Below are positions 53,133 through 56,475 of a DNA stretch of 56,475 nucleotides, in pieces. A program made the translations under genes and the position numbers. Positions within the stretch are counted from its first letter, which is position 1, and each line of letters opens with the position of its first letter. The notes under the pieces were generated by a model that worked only from the letters and a program-made list of their open reading frames with translations, did no database searches and had not been told where the DNA came from. Source of the DNA: Micromonospora cabrerizensis. GTDB taxonomy: Bacteria > Actinomycetota > Actinomycetes > Mycobacteriales > Micromonosporaceae. The DNA is taken from positions 1 through 56,475 of the forward strand of contig NZ_JAKKFI010000074.1 in the NCBI RefSeq assembly GCF_022230955.1. The letters are read 5' to 3'.

Positions 53133-53187
53133 GATCAAGAGGTTTGCGTCACGACACGCCGGGGCGGATGACCGAAACCTCTTGATC
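53133..53187. repeat. long palindromic intergenic repeat, second type
   Basis: GATCAAGAGGTTT at 53133-53145 is mirrored exactly by AAACCTCTTGATC at 53175-53187, with a 29-nt central region. It lies in the 240-bp gap after the ABC-F gene. The AT-richer arms resemble, in style but not in sequence, the palindrome at 19308. Confidence 0.75.
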
Positions 53188-53306
53188 GACGGTGACCTGG
53201 GGGTGGTGGGGGTGGTGGCGGTGGTGGTTGCGTTGGTCACCGACGGGCGTCCGGAAATTCGTCCGGGCCGGATGGTTGGTGTGGTTCAGCCGGCTATCGT
53301 TGGCGG

Positions 53307-53337
53307 GTCGGACATAGTGTCCGACATAGCGTCCGAC
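53307..53337. promoter_or_regulatory. operator-like array upstream of the hydrolase gene
   Basis: GTCGGAC-ATAGT-GTCCGAC forms a perfect 7-bp inverted repeat, followed after ATAGC by another GTCCGAC. Three half-sites with a regular 12-bp spacing lie just before the hydrolase start, so a dimeric repressor could bind in two registers. No regulator gene is next to it. Confidence 0.55.
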
Positions 53338-53354
53338 AAGTGAAAGTGCAGCCC

Positions 53355-54038
53355 ATGACCTCGATCCGCCCCACGCTGTTGCTCGTCCACGGCGCCTGGC
53401 ACCAACCGGCCGTCTGGGACCGGCTCCGGGCAGAGCTGGACGTCCTCGGCTACCAGACCCGGGCCGTCGACCTGCCCACCTCCGGGCCGGACGCCCGGGG
53501 AGGCATGCCGGACGACGCCGACGCCGTGCGCAAGGAGATCGCGGCGATCGGTGGCCCGGTCGTCGTGGTCGCCCACTCGTACGGCGGCATCCCGGTCAGC
53601 GAGGCCGCCACCGGTCTCTCCGAGGTCGAGCACCTCGTCTACCTGACGGCGTACCAGCTGGACCGCGGCGAGTCGATGTTCAGCTTCCACGGCGTACCGG
53701 ACCCGGCGGAGACCGACGGGTTGATCCCCATCAGCGGCGACCCACGGGAGGCGTTCTACGGCGACCTGTCGGCGGCCGAGGCCGACGCGGCCATCAGCAA
53801 GCTGGTCGACCAGCGCCTGCGGGCCTGCGTGGACCAGGTGACCGAGCCGGCCTGGCGATCGATCCCCTCGACGTACGTCATCTGCACCAACGACCAGGCC
53901 ATTCCGGTGCCGCAGCAGGAGCAGATGGCCGACCGCGCCACCGACGTCCGGGGGATCGAGTCGAGCCACTCTCCGTTCCTGTCCCGCCCGGCTGAACTTG
54001 CCGCGCTGCTCGACGACATCGTCACCGGTCGCGGCTGA
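53355..54038 (+). CDS. alpha/beta hydrolase (esterase-like)
   Basis: 227 aa. TLLLVHGAWHQPAVWDRL, nucleophile in VAHSYGGIPVSEAA, Asp near ICTNDQAIPVP and His in IESSHSPFLSRP, the layout of the MhpC/salicylate-esterase-like group widespread in actinomycetes. GTG 53340 is an in-frame alternative that adds five residues; neither has a good ribosome site, so a leaderless transcript is possible. Convergent with the DUF305 gene. Confidence 0.88.
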   Translation: MTSIRPTLLLVHGAWHQPAVWDRLRAELDVLGYQTRAVDLPTSGPDARGGMPDDADAVRKEIAAIGGPVVVVAHSYGGIPVSEAATGLSEVEHLVYLTAYQLDRGESMFSFHGVPDPAETDGLIPISGDPREAFYGDLSAAEADAAISKLVDQRLRACVDQVTEPAWRSIPSTYVICTNDQAIPVPQQEQMADRATDVRGIESSHSPFLSRPAELAALLDDIVTGRG

Positions 54039-54081
54039 GCGCTGCGGCCCGCGTACGGCGTGGTCGTGCTGTAAGGCGGGC

Positions 54082-54705
54082 CTACGCTCTCGGTGGCCGG
54101 TCCAACCGGTCGAGTCGGGCGAGCTCGGTGCCGCCGACCCGGACCACCTCCGTGGCCAACGCGGTGGTCGCCGCATACACCCCGCTCCGCTGCTCCGCGG
54201 TGGCGATTCGGACGGCCTGTTGCAGGTGTGCTCGTACGTGCTGGCCTACCAACCGTTGGAACGCGACACCGGTGACCGACCGCAACGCGGTCAACTCCTG
54301 CTCGGTGACCATGCCCGGCATGTCGTGGCCCTCGTGCGGGTTGGTCGCCGGGGCGCCGGACTCGGCGAGCAGCCGTCGGGCGGTGCCCAGGTCGGCGCGG
54401 TGCGCCGCGGCGAGCCGGGCTGCGAAGGTTCGCCACGCCGGGTCGGTGGTCCGGCTCGGCACCATGTCCAGCACCGGTAGGAGGCGTTCGTTCATCGCCA
54501 CCGTCAGCTGGAGCCATGCGATGTCGGTGGCACTGAACGGGCCGGCCGTGCCGCTGGGCGAGACCTCACCGGACGGCACGGCGGTTGCGGTGGTCGTGGA
54601 TGTGGCGGCCGAGGGCGCGGTCTGCGCCGGTGATCCGCTGGCGCAGGCCGCGACGAGCAGCGCTGCGAGGAACAGGGACATGGACGCGCTCACGGGGGTA
54701 CGCAT
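54082..54705 (-). CDS. DUF305 family secreted lipoprotein
   Basis: 207 aa. Lipobox VAAC near residues 18-21, then a Thr/Ser/Pro-rich linker. The DUF305 domain (about 60-195) shows HEGHDMPGMVTEQELTAL and VGQHVRAHLQQAVRI, but the usual HH pair of the family reads QH and AH here, so metal or histidine function may be altered. It lies 72 bp after the DUF1996 gene and may be co-transcribed with it. Confidence 0.8.
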   Translation of the reverse strand: MRTPVSASMSLFLAALLVAACASGSPAQTAPSAATSTTTATAVPSGEVSPSGTAGPFSATDIAWLQLTVAMNERLLPVLDMVPSRTTDPAWRTFAARLAAAHRADLGTARRLLAESGAPATNPHEGHDMPGMVTEQELTALRSVTGVAFQRLVGQHVRAHLQQAVRIATAEQRSGVYAATTALATEVVRVGGTELARLDRLDRPPRA

Positions 54706-54777
54706 CCGGCCTCCTCTCGCCCCCGGACGGCGGGCCCGGTTGGACCGGACCCGCCTCCGTGGTGGGAGCCTGTCGGC

Positions 54778-55671
54778 TCAGATCGGTCGGCCGTCGTGAC
54801 CGCACTTGATGACGGGGCGAATGCAGTCCTGGACCCGACGGGCCATCTCCGCGACCGGCCAGGCGTTGAAGAAGTCACCGTGCATGGTGTAGCCCGGCCC
54901 GGAGGCGAGCCGGAACCGCGACGGGTCGCCGGTGACCGGGTATCGCAGCACCTGCCGCAACTTCGGCACGTGCACCGGGTGGGTGCTCGGGCAGGCCTGG
55001 TTCACCGGGTACGCCAGGTGGCTCTTGTGGTCCGGCGAGTCAAGGTCACGGCCGTTCCAGCACTGCGGGAAGTCCAGGTACGACTCCAGCATCGTGCCGG
55101 ACGGGCAGTTGACGAAGTTCTTCGACGGGGGCACGTGCCCGGCGTGCAGGCACGACCAGCGGGCGATGCTGTCGTTCGGTCCGGCGGCCTTCGCGTTACC
55201 GGCGACGAGTCGCAGCCCGAGCGGGAACGGTTGGGTGTTCGCGACGACGTCGGAGCGTACGCCCTCGCCCAGGTAGTAGAACGTGGCGATCGCCGGCTCC
55301 ACCGGCACGTTGTCGCGGTACAGGGTCGGCACCCAGTAGGACGAGACGTCCACCCGCGGGTTGCAGGTGCTGGGGGAGTTGACCAGGTCGGGGAGGGTGG
55401 TGTTGGCGTTCGTCACCGTGGCGCCGAAGAAGCTGTGCATGTGCGAGGCCCCGGGCAGCCCGGGGAAGATGATCGGGTCGTCGGGCAACCGGTGGCTGTA
55501 GGTGCAGTCGGCGGGGAACTCGGCAACCCGGATGGCGTTGGCGACCGGGGCGGCGTCGGCCCGCTCGGTGGTGGAGACGACGTACGTGCCCAGTAGCACC
55601 AGCAGTGCGCCGATCGCCGTTGCGAGGCGCAGCCAGCGGTGGGTGCCGGAGAGGGGTGCGGCCCTGTCCAT
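54778..55671 (-). CDS. secreted DUF1996 protein
   Basis: 297 aa. Signal peptide about 1-40 (ADA-A). The DUF1996 domain starts with ADCTYSHRLPDDPIIFPG and contains the family's HMHSFFG, SSYWVPTLY, and a C-terminal region LSASGPGYTMHGDFFNAW-like stretch with paired Cys. The family occurs in fungi and actinomycetes, often with carbohydrate-binding modules, and its function is unknown. Controlled by the promoter and operator at 55782. Confidence 0.88.
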   Translation of the reverse strand: MDRAAPLSGTHRWLRLATAIGALLVLLGTYVVSTTERADAAPVANAIRVAEFPADCTYSHRLPDDPIIFPGLPGASHMHSFFGATVTNANTTLPDLVNSPSTCNPRVDVSSYWVPTLYRDNVPVEPAIATFYYLGEGVRSDVVANTQPFPLGLRLVAGNAKAAGPNDSIARWSCLHAGHVPPSKNFVNCPSGTMLESYLDFPQCWNGRDLDSPDHKSHLAYPVNQACPSTHPVHVPKLRQVLRYPVTGDPSRFRLASGPGYTMHGDFFNAWPVAEMARRVQDCIRPVIKCGHDGRPI

Positions 55672-55781
55672 CGTGTGACTCCTGTCGGGGGGACGGGTCA
55701 GGGCAGCTCCGGCGCCGCCGCCGAAGACATCGGAGATTGCCCTGGCCAGACTGGTGGTGGCCGGTTGAGGCCGGGTGCGAG

Positions 55782-55812
55782 AGAGTACGAGAGAGCGCTC
55801 TCAGCAAGTCAA
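55782..55812 (-). promoter_or_regulatory. promoter with LacI-type operator before the DUF1996 gene
   Basis: Read leftward: TTGACT (55812-55807), 19-nt spacer, TACTCT (55787-55782). The palindrome GAGAGCGCTCTC at 55791-55802 fills the spacer. It resembles the CebR-type cellulose operator (TGGGAGCGCTCCCA) in its core. Confidence 0.5.
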
Positions 55813-55871
55813 GCCTCGCTCCGATGTCGAAACTTGTCAATACGTTGCGCAATTGGCGGAAATGAAAGACG

Positions 55872-55910
55872 CCGAAGGGCCGGGCCCCGTGGTGGGGTCC
55901 GGCCCTTCGG
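55872..55910 (-). terminator. strong terminator of the C39-like peptidase gene
   Basis: CCGAAGGGCCGGGCCCC / GGGGTCCGGCCCTTCGG, 17 positions with one mismatch and a 5-nt loop, 25 bp after the stop; a T-rich stretch follows on the leftward transcript. Confidence 0.85.
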
Positions 55911-55935
55911 CTGTTGTTCGGTGTGCCGGTGCGGG

Positions 55936-56475
55936 TCAGCTGGTGGCGTAGCCGCGGGTGGCGATCCAGTCGGCGAGGTGCTCGACGGTGATCCAGTAGG
56001 AGGCGGTGTTCGGGTCGGCGGAGTCGGCGATCTTCACCGTCTGGCCGTTGTCGCGGTAGCCCACGACGCTGATGTAGTGCCCACCCTCATACGAGTGGCT
56101 GACGCCGTCGGTGTCGGTGCTGGTGCCGGCGATGTTCGCGACCACGGCCCGGCCGTTGTCCACGGTGCGGACGATGTCGGTGCGCAGCTTGTCGGTCTGC
56201 GGGGCGTCGGCGTCGGGCTTGCTGATCTCCACGCTGTGGTAGGCGTCGGCCTTACCGGTTTCCTTGTTCAGTACCGGGGTGATGTCGTTGATGGAGTTGG
56301 TGCCGGCCTCGGTGGTGCCCATCTCCTTGGCCATGTCATCAACGTTGATGTTCTTGCCCTGCACGCTCAGGGCGTTACGGGTCGCGGCGGGCCCGCAGTA
56401 GTAGAAGTTCGGCTGCGCCTCGTAGCGCACACCCAGCTCCCGCTCACCGTGACCCTTGCGGTCGGTCTGGGTCTG
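55936..56475 (-). CDS. C39-like cysteine peptidase, N-terminus beyond the window
   Basis: The frame is open to the right edge, so the N-terminus lies outside; 179 residues are visible. Papain-like C39 pattern: nucleophile Cys in QPNFYYCGPAATRNAL, His in GGHYISVVGY and Asp in IADSADP. Such secreted peptidases occur often in actinomycetes, and the expected signal peptide would lie outside the window. A GTG at 56430 is an internal codon rather than the start, because the frame continues upstream with protein-like sequence (DRKGHGERELG). Confidence 0.8.
   Translation of the reverse strand, partial: QTQTDRKGHGERELGVRYEAQPNFYYCGPAATRNALSVQGKNINVDDMAKEMGTTEAGTNSINDITPVLNKETGKADAYHSVEISKPDADAPQTDKLRTDIVRTVDNGRAVVANIAGTSTDTDGVSHSYEGGHYISVVGYRDNGQTVKIADSADPNTASYWITVEHLADWIATRGYATS

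Overview
The window is high-GC actinomycete DNA. Strong GGAGG-type ribosome sites, Tat and lipobox export signals, ricin-type (CBM13) and CBM2 carbohydrate-binding modules, F420/PPOX and DUF1996 proteins, and many LacI-family regulators with secreted polysaccharidases all point to a soil or plant-associated Micromonosporaceae, most likely Micromonospora or a close relative. That placement is inferred from gene content only. No rRNA, tRNA, CRISPR array, integrase or transposase was seen. Genes are densely packed, and convergent pairs are mostly separated by strong hairpin terminators.

Left part (1-8.5 kb): a secreted GH46 chitosanase with a ricin module, whose stop-codon region has been tandemly repeated; a lipoprotein; then a sugar-uptake locus with a GH43 xylosidase/arabinofuranosidase divergent from a solute-binding lipoprotein, two ABC permeases and a LacI regulator. 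8.5-12 kb: a DUF218 membrane protein, then a compact type VII secretion-style cassette: a two-module YbaB-like protein, a WXG100-like protein, a WXG100-like protein with a hydrophobic tail, an EndoU-like nuclease toxin and a probable immunity protein. The toxin is encoded separately from its delivery domain by an overlapping gene. This is the most novel-looking system in the window.

12-33.7 kb: secreted esterase with a ricin module, arabinofuranosidase-FN3-CBM2, an M91-like metalloprotease/VWD protein coupled to a lipoprotein, a decayed toxin tail beside a palindromic repeat, an M14 carboxypeptidase, an orphan EACC1-like gene, a GH18 chitinase, a bile-acid-type symporter, a PPOX enzyme, an epimerase and a GH128-like enzyme. 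These are followed by a second sugar operon read leftward: lacI, FAD oxidoreductase, solute-binding protein and two permeases.

33.7-42.2 kb: a pectin-degrading block. A GH43/GH32-like Tat-exported enzyme diverges from the lacI operon, with two matching palindromic operators between them. Three pectate lyase genes follow, carrying five PL1 domains in total. 42-53 kb: AraC regulator divergent from a flavin monooxygenase, LtrA membrane protein, GNAT acetyltransferase with a tiny upstream ORF, alpha/beta hydrolases, aldo/keto reductase divergent from a TetR gene, and an antibiotic-resistance-type ABC-F gene with a candidate attenuator leader. 53-56.5 kb: another hydrolase behind a repeated operator-like motif, DUF305 and DUF1996 secreted proteins, and the C-terminal part of a C39-like peptidase cut by the window edge.

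Overall the region serves extracellular polymer breakdown (chitosan, chitin, arabinoxylan, pectin, protein) and uptake of the products under local LacI-type repressors, with a probable interbacterial toxin cassette embedded. All functions are assigned from motifs read by eye; no database search was run.
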